Shown: positions 17,214 to 26,382 of the stretch, in pieces | Numbering within the stretch: position 1 is the first letter of the stretch | Layout of the letters: each line of letters opens with the position of its first letter | DNA from: Acidovorax sp. SUPP3334 | GTDB taxonomy: Bacteria; Pseudomonadota; Gammaproteobacteria; Burkholderiales; Burkholderiaceae_C | Direction: 5' to 3' | Length of the DNA stretch: 64,000 nt | Assembly (NCBI RefSeq): GCF_030159055.1 | Contig: NZ_BQXQ01000017.1 | Location: forward strand, 46,851 to 110,850 | Position numbers and translations under genes: made by a program | The notes under the pieces: model-generated | The model's input: the letters and a program-made list of their open reading frames with translations, nothing else | Told to the model about the DNA's origin: nothing | Databases searched by the model: none

Positions 17214-17546
17214 ATGGCCCTGCCCCACGCACGTTCCGGAGAAGTCGTCAGCCTGAGCCCGCTGGGCGACCGGCTGGCCGATACCGCCACCACGGCCATC
17301 ATCAAGGGCGCCCAGCTCGAAGTGATCCGGGTCGTGCTGCCCGCCGGCAAGGATTTGCGACAGCACGACACGCCTGGCGAAATCACCGTGCACTGCCTGG
17401 AAGGCGAGGCCGAGTTCCACACGGCCAGCGGCGCCCGCCTGCTGCGCACGGGCGACTTCGTGCACCTGCAGCCCAAGGCGGCGCATTCGCTGCGCGCGGT
17501 GACCAACGCCTCGCTCCTGGTCACCATCTGCCTCGCCCCCGGCTGA
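17214..17546 (+). CDS. Small cupin-domain protein
   Basis: A 110-residue single-domain cupin. The two conserved motifs are recognisable: DLRQHDTPGEITVHCLEGEAEF (motif 1, with H and E ligand candidates) and GDFVHLQPKAAHSLRAVTNASLLV (motif 2, with the final H). ATG 17214 is preceded by a strong AGGAGG at the right spacing. It lies 44 bp after amiC in the same direction and may be read from the same transcript. Small cupins of this type have no general function; metal binding is likely, but the reaction is unknown. Confidence 0.8.
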   Translation: MALPHARSGEVVSLSPLGDRLADTATTAIIKGAQLEVIRVVLPAGKDLRQHDTPGEITVHCLEGEAEFHTASGARLLRTGDFVHLQPKAAHSLRAVTNASLLVTICLAPG

Positions 17547-17732
17547 CAGAGGCCCGGCAGCGGCCTCCGGCCATGCGGGGGCACCTCCTACAGCGGGGCC
17601 CCTCGACTGCCTACACCGCAAGCGTCGGGCCGGGGCGATAGTCTGGGCATGGGTTGGGACAGGCGAATTGCAGCGGTTTACACGGCTGGCCTGTCCAGAT
17701 TCCATAACCCCCAAAGACACAAGGAGCCAGTC

Positions 17733-17960
17733 ATGAACTACCGCCATCTCGTTTCCGCCGCCGCTGTTGCAGCCGCTCTCGGCCTCGTCGGCTGCTCGTC
17801 CAACCCCACCAATGCACAAGTGGGCACCGGCGTAGGCGCCGTGGCCGGCGGTGTGCTGGGCAGTGCCGTCGGCGGCACCACCGCCACGGTCATCGGCGCT
17901 GGCGCTGGTGCGCTGATCGGCCATGAACTGGGTGAAGACCGCGACCAACGCCGCCGTTGA
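17733..17960 (+). CDS. Glycine-zipper lipoprotein
   Basis: A 75-residue protein with a lipobox (GLVGCSS, cysteine at about residue 22) and then a glycine-zipper 2TM segment (GTGVGAVAGGVLGSAVGG and GAGAGALIGHELG) ending in a short charged tail. It resembles OsmB/SlyB-type small outer-membrane lipoproteins, whose role is usually envelope stress or structural. ATG 17733 follows AAGGAG. It is the last gene before a strong terminator at 17999-18036. Confidence 0.85.
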   Translation: MNYRHLVSAAAVAAALGLVGCSSNPTNAQVGTGVGAVAGGVLGSAVGGTTATVIGAGAGALIGHELGEDRDQRRR

Positions 17961-17998
17961 TGCACCAGGGATGGTTCAACACCATCCCGCCTCTTCTG

Positions 17999-18036
17999 AA
18001 AAAAGCCCGCACGGTTTGCACCGTGCGGGCTTTTTT
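17999..18036 (+). terminator. Strong bidirectional rho-independent terminator
   Basis: GCCCGCACGGT (18005-18015) pairs perfectly with ACCGTGCGGGC (18020-18030) around a four-base loop, flanked by A6 (17999-18004) and T6 (18031-18036). It ends the glycine-zipper lipoprotein transcript 38 bp after the stop and, being symmetric, could also stop minus-strand transcription. Confidence 0.93.
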
Positions 18037-18171
18037 ATTGGGCGTCCGCTGGACTTGCAGAGCGCCAGGGAGCCCGCAGTAAGCATCTCGCCACCGATCG
18101 ATACGGTTTAGTGCACCGGGACAGAGCTAGCAGAGATACCATCGCGTTTTTCCACTCTGCAGAATATTTCC

Positions 18172-19149
18172 ATGCATCCAGCGCCCTCGGCACCTTCCAC
18201 TCAAAATCCTCTGGTTGAGCCTTCGCTGAACCGCCGCCGTGCAGCGTTGCAAATGATGGCGATCCCTGCGGCCATGGCTTCGGGCAGCGTGCTGGCGAAC
18301 GGCGCAGGCGACTCGGCAGGCGATGCAGCGCTATCGCGATACGTCACGCCGCAGGGCGCTCATCTGCATTACCAGGACCGGGGCAAGGGCCCCGTGGTAC
18401 TGCTGGGGCACAGCTATCTGTGGACCTCGGCCATGTGGGCACCGCAGATCAAGGCCCTGTCGCGGCACTTCCGGGTCATCGCACCCGACCTTTGGGGCCA
18501 TGGCGCATCGGGGCCGCTGCCTGCGGACACGCAGGATCTGAAAGGCCTCGCGGCGCAGATGCTGCAATTGCTGGATGCCCTGCGCATCCGCGAGTGCGCG
18601 GTGGTCGGCCTGTCGGTCGGTGGCATGTGGGGAGCGGAGTTGGCGCTGAAGGCGCCGGACCGGGTGCGCAGCCTGGTGATGATGGACACCTTTCTCGGGG
18701 CCGAGCCCGAGGCGACGCGCCAACGCTACTTCGGCTTGCTCGACGCGATCGAGACCGGTGGAAAGGTCACGCAGCCCCTCATCGACGCCATCGTTCCGAT
18801 CTTCTTTCGCCCAGGCACCGATCCGGCCAGCCCAAGGCCAGCCGCCTTCGGGCGCAGCCTGGCGGCGATGACGGCAGACCAGTTGCGCGACTCGGTGGTG
18901 CCGCTGGGTCGCATCATCTTCGGACGCGCCGATGCGATGGACCGGCTGGCCGGGCTCGACGCCCGCACCACGCTGCTCATGGGCGGCGACGAGGACATTC
19001 CACGGCCGCCGCACGAGATGCACGCCATGGCCGAAGTCATCGGTTGCGAGTCGGTGCTGATTCCGCAAGCCGGCCACATTTCCAACCTGGACAACCCTTC
19101 GTTCGTCACGCAGCAATTGACGGCATGGCTGGACCGCACGATGCGCTGA
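18172..19149 (+). CDS. Exported alpha/beta-fold hydrolase
   Basis: A 325-residue alpha/beta hydrolase. The N-terminus has a twin-arginine-like signal (NRRRAALQMMAIPAAMASGS, then ANGAG), so export is likely. The core shows HSYLWTSAMWAPQ (oxyanion side), the nucleophile elbow GLSVGGMWG, an acid in LLMGGDEDIPRP and the catalytic H in AGHISNLDNPSFV. The layout is like haloperoxidase/esterase-type serine hydrolases. Substrate unknown. It is transcribed alone after the terminator at 18 kb and is convergent with the DedA gene. Confidence 0.85.
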   Translation: MHPAPSAPSTQNPLVEPSLNRRRAALQMMAIPAAMASGSVLANGAGDSAGDAALSRYVTPQGAHLHYQDRGKGPVVLLGHSYLWTSAMWAPQIKALSRHFRVIAPDLWGHGASGPLPADTQDLKGLAAQMLQLLDALRIRECAVVGLSVGGMWGAELALKAPDRVRSLVMMDTFLGAEPEATRQRYFGLLDAIETGGKVTQPLIDAIVPIFFRPGTDPASPRPAAFGRSLAAMTADQLRDSVVPLGRIIFGRADAMDRLAGLDARTTLLMGGDEDIPRPPHEMHAMAEVIGCESVLIPQAGHISNLDNPSFVTQQLTAWLDRTMR

Positions 19150-19196
19150 CACCGACGCCGGCGAACGCCCGGGTGGCCGGGGCCTCGGCTGCCGGG

Positions 19197-19841
19197 TCAG
19201 GCCGTCTTCTGGCGGCCTGCGCGCCAGCCGCCGTAGAGCGCGATCAGGCCGGGCACCAAAATCAACGCCCAGATGATCTTGTCCAGGTTCGCCTGCACCC
19301 ATGGGAAATTGCCGAAGAAGTAGCCCGCGGTGCAGATGCCCAGCACCCACAGCAGCGCTCCGCCCACGTTGAACGCCGTGAACTTGGCGCGATTCATCTC
19401 GGCCACGCCGGCCACGAAAGGCGCGAACGTGCGAATGAAGGGCATGAAGCGCGCCAGCACGATGGTGACGCCGCCATAGCGCTCATAGAAATCATGGGCC
19501 TGCTGAAACGCACGGCGGTTGAACCAGCGCGAATCGGGCCACTGGAATACCTTGGGCCCGAAATAGCGGCCGATCGAATAATTGCACTGGTCGCCCAGGA
19601 TGGCTGCGGCGATGAGCACCGCGCAGGCCAGCGGAAAGCTCATGAGACCGGCCCCGCACAGCGCGCCGACGATGAACAGCAGCGAATCGCCGGGCAGGAA
19701 GGGCATCACGACCACGCCCGTCTCCACGAAGACGATCAGGAACAGCAGCGCATAGACCCACGGTCCGTAAGCGGTGACGAACGCCGCGAGGTGCTTGTCC
19801 ACATGCAGGATGAAGTCGATCAGGAATTGGATGATTTCCAA
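19197..19841 (-). CDS. DedA-family membrane protein
   Basis: A 214-residue inner-membrane protein of the DedA family. The signature FVETGVVVMPFLPGDSLLFIVGAL and the RFMPFIRTFAPFVAGVAEMNR segment (with the conserved arginines) are present, along with GDQCNYSIGRYFG. DedA proteins act in lipid transbilayer movement, including undecaprenyl-phosphate flipping, and are needed for proton-motive-force stability. TTG at 19841 (LEIIQFLIDFILHVDKHL) is the family-like start with AGAAGG upstream. An ATG at 19901 in the same frame is less likely. Confidence 0.87.
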   Translation of the reverse strand: MEIIQFLIDFILHVDKHLAAFVTAYGPWVYALLFLIVFVETGVVVMPFLPGDSLLFIVGALCGAGLMSFPLACAVLIAAAILGDQCNYSIGRYFGPKVFQWPDSRWFNRRAFQQAHDFYERYGGVTIVLARFMPFIRTFAPFVAGVAEMNRAKFTAFNVGGALLWVLGICTAGYFFGNFPWVQANLDKIIWALILVPGLIALYGGWRAGRQKTA

Positions 19842-19919
19842 GGGCAGGCCTTCTGAGGTGGGTTGGAGGGATGACCAATGCGGCGCGTACTCTAACCGCA
19901 CTCCCTAGAATGCCGGGCA

Positions 19920-21914
19920 ATGACCACAGAGCCCCCCCTGCGCCGACCGATCCGCGACCTGCCCGACGAACTCATCAGCCAGATCGCGGCCGGCGAGGTG
20001 GTCGAACGGCCCGCCTCGGCCGTGCGCGAGCTGGTGGACAACGCGCTCGACTCCGGCGCGACCCAGATCGCCGTGCGCCTGCTGGCGGGGGGCGTGCGGC
20101 TGATTTCGGTGGAAGACGACGGCAGCGGCATCCCGCAGGACGAACTGCCCATCGCCTTGCGGCGCCACGCCACCAGCAAGATCACCAACCTGCACGACCT
20201 CGAATCCGTGGCCACCATGGGCTTTCGGGGCGAGGCGCTCGCGGCCATCGCTTCGGTGTCGGAAATGGCCCTGCTCTCGCGCACGGCGGAGCAGCCCAGC
20301 GCTTTTCTGCTGGATGCGCGCAGCGGCGAACTGCGGCCCGCCGCACGCAGCCAGGGCACGACGGTGGAGGTGAAGGAGCTGTTTTTCGCCACGCCCGCGC
20401 GCCGCAAGTTCCTCAAGACCGACGCGACCGAGCTGGCCCACTGCATCGAAGCGGTGCGCCGCCATGCCCTGGCCCGGCCCGACGTGGGCTTTGCCATCTG
20501 GCACGAAGGCAAGCTGGTCGAACAGTGGCGCGCCACGCTGACCGCCAGCGACGGCTCCGATGAAGCCCTGCAGCAGGCGCTCGCGCGGCGGCTGGCCGAT
20601 GTGCTGGGGGAAGACTTTCTCGCCGAATCGGTGCCGGTGCACCACCGCCATGGCCCCATCACGGTCACGGGCCGCGCCGGCCTGCCGGATGCGGCACGCT
20701 CGCGCGCTGACCAGCAGTTTTGCTACGTGAACGGCCGCTTCGTGCGCGACAAGGTGCTCACCCACGCCGCGCGCAGCGCCTATGAGGACGTGCTGCATGG
20801 GCAAAAGCAGCCCGTGTATGCGTTGTATGTGGCGATCGATCCGCTGCGGGTGGATGTGAACGTGCACCCCACCAAGATCGAGGTGCGTTTTCGCGACAGC
20901 CGCGAAGTCCACCAGGCCGTGCGCCATGCGGTGGAAAACGCCCTGGCGGTCCCCCGCGCGCAGGCGCTCGCCGCCGCCTCGGCCTCGGCCAGCGGCACGG
21001 AAGCTGCGTCAGGAACCGGTGCGGCGGAAACACCCGCCCTGTCGCCGACGGCTTCGTCCGGCCTGCCCGGGTGGAAGGCGCAGGCCGCCATCCGCTTCGA
21101 CGAGCCGGTCGTCGGTCACCGCGTGAGCGACCTGCAAGCGCTGTGGGGCGCACCCAAAGCGCCCGCCGCTTCGACTGCACCTTTGGCCGAATGGGGCAAC
21201 GCCAGCGATGCAGGCGGCAGTGGCGCAGCATCGCCCAGCCCCGCGCCGTGGCCCGCCGCTGCCCCGCACCATGGTGTGCGGCCCGCAGCGGAGGGCGCTG
21301 CACCACCGCACCCGGACGATGCGCCCGCCTGGCCCCTGGGCCGCGCCGTGGCGCAGATCCAGGGCGTGTACATCCTGGCGGAGAACGCCCACGGGCTGGT
21401 CATCGTGGACATGCATGCGGCGCACGAACGCATCGTGTACGAGCGCCTCAAGGCGCAGGTGGATGGCAGCGAGCGCATCGCCAGCCAGCCGCTGCTGATT
21501 CCCGCGACCTTCGCGGCGACGCCCGAAGAAGTGGCCACCGCCGAGGCGCAGGCGGACACGCTGTCGATGCTGGGGCTGGAGATTTCACCGTTTTCCCCGA
21601 AGACGCTGGCAGTGCGGGCCGTGCCGACCACGCTGGCGCAGGGCAACGCCGTGGAGCTGGCGCGCAGCGTGCTGGCGGAGTTGGCCGCACACGACGCCAG
21701 CACGGTGGTGCAGCGCGCGCGCAATGAAATTCTGGGTACGATGGCCTGCCACGGCGCGGTGCGCGCCAACCGCCGGCTCACCCTCGATGAAATGAACGCC
21801 CTGCTGCGCCAGATGGAAGTCACCGACCGCTCCGACCAGTGCAACCACGGCCGTCCGACCTGGCGCCAGTTGTCCATGCGCGAGCTGGACGCCCTCTTTC
21901 TGCGCGGACGCTGA
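19920..21914 (+). CDS. mutL: DNA mismatch repair protein MutL
   Basis: A 664-residue MutL. The N-terminal GHKL ATPase is complete: IAAGEVVERPASAVRELVDN, DDGSGI, TMGFRGEAL and a KFLKTD-type lysine. A variable Ala/Pro-rich linker covers about 345-470. The C-terminal dimerisation/endonuclease domain carries DMHAAHERIVYE, a variant of the DQHAx2Ex4E metal motif (Q replaced by M), plus CNHGRPTW near the end. Both indicate an endonuclease-type MutL, as expected where MutH is absent. The ATG is 78 bp from the divergent DedA start. Confidence 0.94.
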   Translation: MTTEPPLRRPIRDLPDELISQIAAGEVVERPASAVRELVDNALDSGATQIAVRLLAGGVRLISVEDDGSGIPQDELPIALRRHATSKITNLHDLESVATMGFRGEALAAIASVSEMALLSRTAEQPSAFLLDARSGELRPAARSQGTTVEVKELFFATPARRKFLKTDATELAHCIEAVRRHALARPDVGFAIWHEGKLVEQWRATLTASDGSDEALQQALARRLADVLGEDFLAESVPVHHRHGPITVTGRAGLPDAARSRADQQFCYVNGRFVRDKVLTHAARSAYEDVLHGQKQPVYALYVAIDPLRVDVNVHPTKIEVRFRDSREVHQAVRHAVENALAVPRAQALAAASASASGTEAASGTGAAETPALSPTASSGLPGWKAQAAIRFDEPVVGHRVSDLQALWGAPKAPAASTAPLAEWGNASDAGGSGAASPSPAPWPAAAPHHGVRPAAEGAAPPHPDDAPAWPLGRAVAQIQGVYILAENAHGLVIVDMHAAHERIVYERLKAQVDGSERIASQPLLIPATFAATPEEVATAEAQADTLSMLGLEISPFSPKTLAVRAVPTTLAQGNAVELARSVLAELAAHDASTVVQRARNEILGTMACHGAVRANRRLTLDEMNALLRQMEVTDRSDQCNHGRPTWRQLSMRELDALFLRGR

Positions 21915-21950
21915 CACCCAGGCGCCGCAGGCTCGAAAAGGTCACCTGCC

Positions 21951-22637
21951 ATGTCCCTGCGCCGCCACCCCTGCAACCTTCGCACCGCCTGCCAGGGCTA
22001 TGGCATGGCGGCTCTGGCGGCCATTGCCGCGACCACCCTTCCCGCCCACGCAGGCCGGCCGCTGACGGTGGACGATGCCGGGGTGAACGCTCCAGGCGAC
22101 GGGCATGTGGAACTGTGGTGGGAAGGGGTACACCACGACCGCGGCGCGGTGTATCTGGCACCCGCCTATGCGCCGCTGGCGATGCCGGGCCTGGAACTGG
22201 GCGCCCTGCTGGCCCGCGACCTCGACGGCCACTCCACCGTACAAAGCGTGGTGGCCAAATGGCAGTGGGCGCCACCGCCCGAGCAGGGCTGCCATGCCGC
22301 CAGCAGCGTCGCCCTGTGGCACACCCACCGCGAGCCGCGCAGCACGCTCGCCCTCGGCATGCTCGGCACCTGCATCGCCAGTTGGGGCGCGGTGCATGCC
22401 AACGCAGGCACGCTGCGCGCACCCGATCACCGCTGGCTACCCACCTGGGGCGCGGCGGTCGAATCCACCTGGGGCTCGATCACCGCCCACGTCGAAGCCT
22501 TCGGCCAGCGCGGCGGGCCGCCCACCTACCAGACGGGCGCCCTGTGGGAATGGACGCCGGGCTGGCAGCTGGACGGCGTGATCGGCCGGCGGCAGGGCCG
22601 GACCCTGCTGAGCATCGGCGTCAAACGCAGCTTCTAG
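21951..22637 (+). CDS. Unknown exported protein, possibly outer-membrane barrel
   Basis: I do not recognise this 228-residue protein. An N-terminal signal-like segment (YGMAALAAIAATTLPAHAG) suggests export. The rest alternates short strands rich in W, G and H (VELWWEGVHHDRGAVYLAP, GAAVESTWGSITAHVEAFGQ, GALWEWTPGWQLDG) and ends in a terminal aromatic residue (VKRSF), as beta-barrel outer-membrane proteins do. The layout resembles proteins labelled MetA-pathway of phenol degradation or DUF3187-like, but this is only an impression. It follows mutL by 36 bp in the same direction and is convergent with the glycerophosphodiesterase gene. Confidence 0.6.
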   Translation: MSLRRHPCNLRTACQGYGMAALAAIAATTLPAHAGRPLTVDDAGVNAPGDGHVELWWEGVHHDRGAVYLAPAYAPLAMPGLELGALLARDLDGHSTVQSVVAKWQWAPPPEQGCHAASSVALWHTHREPRSTLALGMLGTCIASWGAVHANAGTLRAPDHRWLPTWGAAVESTWGSITAHVEAFGQRGGPPTYQTGALWEWTPGWQLDGVIGRRQGRTLLSIGVKRSF

Positions 22638-22658
22638 GCCGAAGGATCACCCACCGGG

Positions 22659-23825
22659 TCAGTCGTCCCGTGCCGACCTGGCATGGCCGGGGAAGTCGGC
22701 GAACACGCCGTCCACGCCCAGGCGATAGAACAGGCGGTATTCGGCCTTGGGATCGCCCTTGAAGTCCGAGGCCAGGCGCTTGGCCTCGCTGCGGAACGTG
22801 TAGGGGTGCACGAACAGGCCGGCCGCGTGCGCATCGGACACCACCGAGGTCGCGGGCATCATCACGCGATCGCTCTCGTCGATCTTGCCGTCGCCGTTCA
22901 GGTCGTCGGGCTTGCCATCGTTGTTGTTGTCCACCAGCTTGGACGGGATGAGGTACGGCTTCCAGGGGCCGATACCGTCCGCATACGTTTTCACTTCCTT
23001 CAGGCCCGCAGGCGTCAGCAGGCTGGCGAAGGTGCGCTGGTCGCCGGCCACGGCGAAGTCATACGGCTTGTCGAAAGGCGCGGTCAGGTCGATGCTGCCG
23101 TCGGCCTTCACGTCGTTCGCATCCACCAGCTGCACCAGGCGCACCTGCGTCTTGGTGCGCAGGTATTTGAGGTTGGACACTTCGAACGACTGCAGGATGA
23201 CGGGCGACGTCGCCGTGGTGTAGCCGTACTGCGAGAGCGTGCTGAGCAACCGGTCTTCCAGCCGCAGGTTCAGGTTGGCGTGGTACGTGGGATGCTTGGT
23301 TTCGATGTACACGCCCACGGTGCGACCCACGCGCGTGCCTTCGGACTTGGCGAGGTCCAGCACTTCGACCAGCGTCGGGATCTGGAATTTGCCGTTGAAC
23401 GACTGGTCGCGCTCGGGCAGCGGCTGGATGGCGCGCAGCGTCTTGATTTCGGCCAGCGTGAAGTCGGAGGCGAACCAGCCCTCTTCCACCACGCCGTCCA
23501 CCGTCTTCTTGGTCTTGCGATTGGCGAACTCGGGCCGGGTCGATACGTCGGTGGTGCCGGTGATGTTGGGTTCGTGCCGGGCGATGAGCACGCCGTCCTT
23601 GGTGGCGACGAGGTCGGGCTCGATGAAGTCCGCACCCAGTTCGATGCCTTTCTTGTAGCCTTCGAGCGTGTGGTCCGGCAGGTAGCCTGCGGCCCCGCGG
23701 TGGCCGATCACGAGGGGCTTGTTGCCATTCAGGGTGGGAAAATCGTCGCCATCGCTTGCGCAGCCAGCCAGTGCTGCCATGACGGCCAGGGCCAGCGCGG
23801 CCCCCTTGAAACCAGACAGGTTCAT
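22659..23825 (-). CDS. Glycerophosphodiester phosphodiesterase, lipoprotein
   Basis: A 388-residue secreted GDPD. The N-terminus has a lipobox ([11 protein letters not shown]). The catalytic core begins [19 protein letters not shown] with the general-base histidine, followed by [21 protein letters not shown], the metal/acid cluster of the family. It is GlpQ-like in length, hydrolysing glycerophosphodiesters from phospholipid turnover to glycerol-3-phosphate and an alcohol. An aspartate-rich [20 protein letters not shown] stretch near residues 295-320 looks like an EF-hand/dockerin-type calcium loop inserted in the barrel. A 453-bp gap lies upstream. Confidence 0.88.
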   Translation of the reverse strand: MNLSGFKGAALALAVMAALAGCASDGDDFPTLNGNKPLVIGHRGAAGYLPDHTLEGYKKGIELGADFIEPDLVATKDGVLIARHEPNITGTTDVSTRPEFANRKTKKTVDGVVEEGWFASDFTLAEIKTLRAIQPLPERDQSFNGKFQIPTLVEVLDLAKSEGTRVGRTVGVYIETKHPTYHANLNLRLEDRLLSTLSQYGYTTATSPVILQSFEVSNLKYLRTKTQVRLVQLVDANDVKADGSIDLTAPFDKPYDFAVAGDQRTFASLLTPAGLKEVKTYADGIGPWKPYLIPSKLVDNNNDGKPDDLNGDGKIDESDRVMMPATSVVSDAHAAGLFVHPYTFRSEAKRLASDFKGDPKAEYRLFYRLGVDGVFADFPGHARSARDD

Positions 23826-24278
23826 GCTCTACCTCGTTGATCGTTGAAGCCCGCCACTGTGGCGGCGCCCTATGACAAGACGGTGACTCGGGGGAACTTA
23901 AACCCCGCATTGCCATCGCGCGCGGTCTTGCACCAAGGCCGTGCCATCGATTCGGGGGCAAATCACCAAGAGCGGGCATCCTAAGGCGCAGCGCGGCGTG
24001 CCGTCACGGCCTATCGATGTTGCGCTGCAACGTGGGGCTGCATCGATTTTTCCTGCCACGAAGCAGGGTTGGCCCAAGGAACCGAATCACCCGACCCGCG
24101 CCACAATTCCAGGTGTAACAAAGCGCATCGGCGGGCGCGTTTCTTGCAAAAGGCGGAAAAGACGGGGATTTCCCGGTTTGCTATCAATAAGTGAGCTTCC
24201 AGCACAATATCCACCACGGCATACCGCCTAAAACACCTCTAAAGAACTTTCCACCCGCCGCGGCACTCAGTCCTACCC
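23826..24278. other. 453-bp intergenic stretch
   Basis: This lies between the divergent glycerophosphodiesterase and lipoprotein hydrolase genes and should hold both promoters. The only clear structure is a partial GCTATCAATAAGTGAGC element at 24180-24196. Short frames in it show neither coding bias nor a recognisable product. I see no RNA gene. Confidence 0.5.
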
Positions 24279-25112
24279 ATGAAACGCTGGCCCCTCCTTT
24301 CATCGATCGCTCTTGCCATCGCCGTCACGGCAGGATGCGCCACCCTCGACGTGAAGCAGCGCGAATGGATCTTTCAGCCCAGCGACCGCGCCTGGGGAGG
24401 TGCCCAGGCCACCGACGACATGGAAGACGTCTGGATCGCCTTCGACTCGCGATCCACCGGCAAGGCGGAGAAACTGCATGGCCTGTGGCTGCCCGCCGCA
24501 AAAGCCGACGCCCCCGTGCTGCTGTACCTGCATGGCGCCCGCTGGAACGTATCGGGCTCGGCCGGCCGCATGCGCCGGATGCAGAGCATGGGCTTTTCGG
24601 TGCTGGCGGTCGATTACCGGGGCTTCGGCCGCAGCAGCGCCGCCCTGCCTTCGGAAACCACGGCCCTGGAAGACGCCCGCGCCGCCTGGGACTGGCTGGC
24701 GCAGCGCGCGCCCGAGCGGCCCCGCTACATCTTCGGGCACTCGCTGGGCGGCGCCATCGCCATCGATTTGGCCGCCATGGTGGACGACGAAAAGGGCACG
24801 ATCGTGGAGGGCACCTTCACCAACATTCCCGAAGTGGTGGCCACCTTCAAATGGGGCTGGCTGCCGGTGTCGGGCCTGATCACCCAGCGCTTCGAGTCGG
24901 CGCGCAAGGTGGCGCACATCGGCTCGCCGCTTCTGGTGGTCCACGGCAGCGAAGACAGCCTGATTCCGCCCACGCTGGGGCGCAAGCTGTACGACGCGGC
25001 GCAGGAACCCAAGCGCTTCGTGCTGGTGGAGGGCGGCACGCACCACAGCACCAACACGATCGGCGAGCCCCAGTACCGAGCGGCCCTGGCCGACCTGTTC
25101 CAGGTGTATTGA
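24279..25112 (+). CDS. Lipoprotein alpha/beta hydrolase (BAAT/prolyl-oligopeptidase type)
   Basis: A 277-residue alpha/beta hydrolase with a lipoprotein signal (SSIALAIAVTAGCATLDV). The fold is clear: YLHGARWNVSGSAGRM, LAVDYRGFGRS, nucleophile elbow IFGHSLGGAIAIDLA, acid in VVHGSEDSLIPP and catalytic histidines in GGTHHSTN. It resembles the family of YghX/Bem46-like esterases. Substrate unknown. The ATG at 24279 gives a normal signal peptide; the promoter is presumably in the 453-bp gap upstream. Confidence 0.86.
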   Translation: MKRWPLLSSIALAIAVTAGCATLDVKQREWIFQPSDRAWGGAQATDDMEDVWIAFDSRSTGKAEKLHGLWLPAAKADAPVLLYLHGARWNVSGSAGRMRRMQSMGFSVLAVDYRGFGRSSAALPSETTALEDARAAWDWLAQRAPERPRYIFGHSLGGAIAIDLAAMVDDEKGTIVEGTFTNIPEVVATFKWGWLPVSGLITQRFESARKVAHIGSPLLVVHGSEDSLIPPTLGRKLYDAAQEPKRFVLVEGGTHHSTNTIGEPQYRAALADLFQVY

Positions 25113-25389
25113 TCCGGTTCGATCCGTCCCGATGGGAGCAGGCTTGGCCAAGCCATTGCGGGCATGCCATCTGGTAGGCTCGCCCGAATGTCCGTCCCTC
25201 CCTTCGCCACGGCGGGCCAGGCGACACCGGCCGCGGCCATCGCTCCGGGCCTGGTCACCACCGTGCTAGAGCTGCTGCCTAGCCTGCACCCCATCGCCAT
25301 CGCCACCGACCCGTACCGGCCCTCGCCGGCCACGCTGGCACGGCCCGATCCCCATGCCCTGCAGCCCGTGCAAAACCGTGGAAAACCGC

Positions 25390-26382
25390 ATGCCCCGGCC
25401 TGAATCCCTTCCCTGCATCGCACTGGCAGGCCCCACCGCGTCGGGCAAGACGGCAGGCGCACTGGCGCTGGCGGCATCGCTGGCGCCGCACCAGCCAGTG
25501 GAGATCGTGAGTGTCGATTCGGCGCTGGTGTACCGCGGCATGGACATCGGCACCGCCAAGCCGTCGCCGGCCGAACTGGCGGCGGTGCCGCACCACCTGA
25601 TCGACATCCGCGACCCGCTGCACGCCTACAGCGCGGCGGAGTTCGTGGCCGATGCGACGCGCCTCATCACCGAGATCCGCGCCCGCGGCGCACTGCCGCT
25701 GCTGGTGGGCGGCACCATGCTGTACTTCAAGGCGCTGCTGGACGGCATGGACGACATGCCGCCTGCCGACCCCGCCGTGCGCGCCGAACTGGAAGCGCGC
25801 GCCGCCGACATCGGCTGGCCCGGCATGCACGCCGAACTGGCCCGCGTGGACCCCGAAACCGCCGCACGCCTCGCCCCGGCCGACAGCCAGCGCATTCAGC
25901 GCGCGCTGGAGGTCTGGCAGATCGCGGGCCAGCCGCTGTCGCACTTTCACACTATCAAAAAGAGAGCAGAAAATGTCGCCAATGCTGCGGTGGATGCCCT
26001 TTTCTCTTTGGAGCCGGAAGACCGCGCCTGGCTGCACGGCCGCATCGCCCAGCGCTTCGACGCCATGCTGGGCGCAGGCTTCGTGGACGAAGTGCGGCAG
26101 TTGCGCGCGCGCGGCGATCTGCACCCCGACCTGCCCTCCATGCGCTGCGTGGGTTACCGCCAGGCGTGGGAGACGCTCGATGCGGAGGCCGCCACGGGCG
26201 TGCTGGACATGAAGGCCCTGCGCGAGCGCGGCCTGGCAGCCACGCGGCAGTTGGCCAAACGGCAGGTCACCTGGCTGCGCAGCATGCCGACGCGCCAGGC
26301 CATCGCCTGCGACGCGCCCGATGCCACGGCGCAACTGGTCGCGGCCGTGCACCGCCGGCTTTCCGAAAAGACACGCGCATGA
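25390..26382 (+). CDS. miaA: tRNA dimethylallyltransferase MiaA
   Basis: A 330-residue MiaA that adds an isopentenyl group to A37 of tRNAs reading UNN codons. The P-loop [12 protein letters not shown], the [16 protein letters not shown] substrate motif, [14 protein letters not shown] and the C-terminal [11 protein letters not shown] with KRQVTWLR are all present. ATG 25390 is the family-like start; an ATG at 25354 in the same frame adds only a weak extension. Residues about 188-204 (the [17 protein letters not shown] region) are encoded by a degenerate 50-bp palindromic element at 25950-25999. The stop overlaps the ABC ATPase ATG by four bases. Confidence 0.92.
   Translation: MPRPESLPCIALAGPTASGKTAGALALAASLAPHQPVEIVSVDSALVYRGMDIGTAKPSPAELAAVPHHLIDIRDPLHAYSAAEFVADATRLITEIRARGALPLLVGGTMLYFKALLDGMDDMPPADPAVRAELEARAADIGWPGMHAELARVDPETAARLAPADSQRIQRALEVWQIAGQPLSHFHTIKKRAENVANAAVDALFSLEPEDRAWLHGRIAQRFDAMLGAGFVDEVRQLRARGDLHPDLPSMRCVGYRQAWETLDAEAATGVLDMKALRERGLAATRQLAKRQVTWLRSMPTRQAIACDAPDATAQLVAAVHRRLSEKTRA
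25950..25999 (-). repeat. 50-bp palindromic element inside miaA
   Basis: A degenerate copy of the window's palindromic element, in the same layout read on the minus strand (GGGCATCCACCGC, about 19 spacer bases, then GCTCTCTTTTTGATAGTG). It lies wholly within miaA and is translated in frame. Lower match quality than the copies at 14085 and 29040. Confidence 0.5.

Noticed and set aside
23941..24231. Small open frame in the 453-bp gap
   Set aside because: It has many Arg/Pro residues, no ribosome-binding site and no recognisable product; the region is more likely promoter DNA.
25164..25403. Small frame between the lipoprotein hydrolase and miaA
   Set aside because: About 70 residues with ordinary composition, no ribosome-binding site that stands out and no recognisable family; it overlaps the miaA start.
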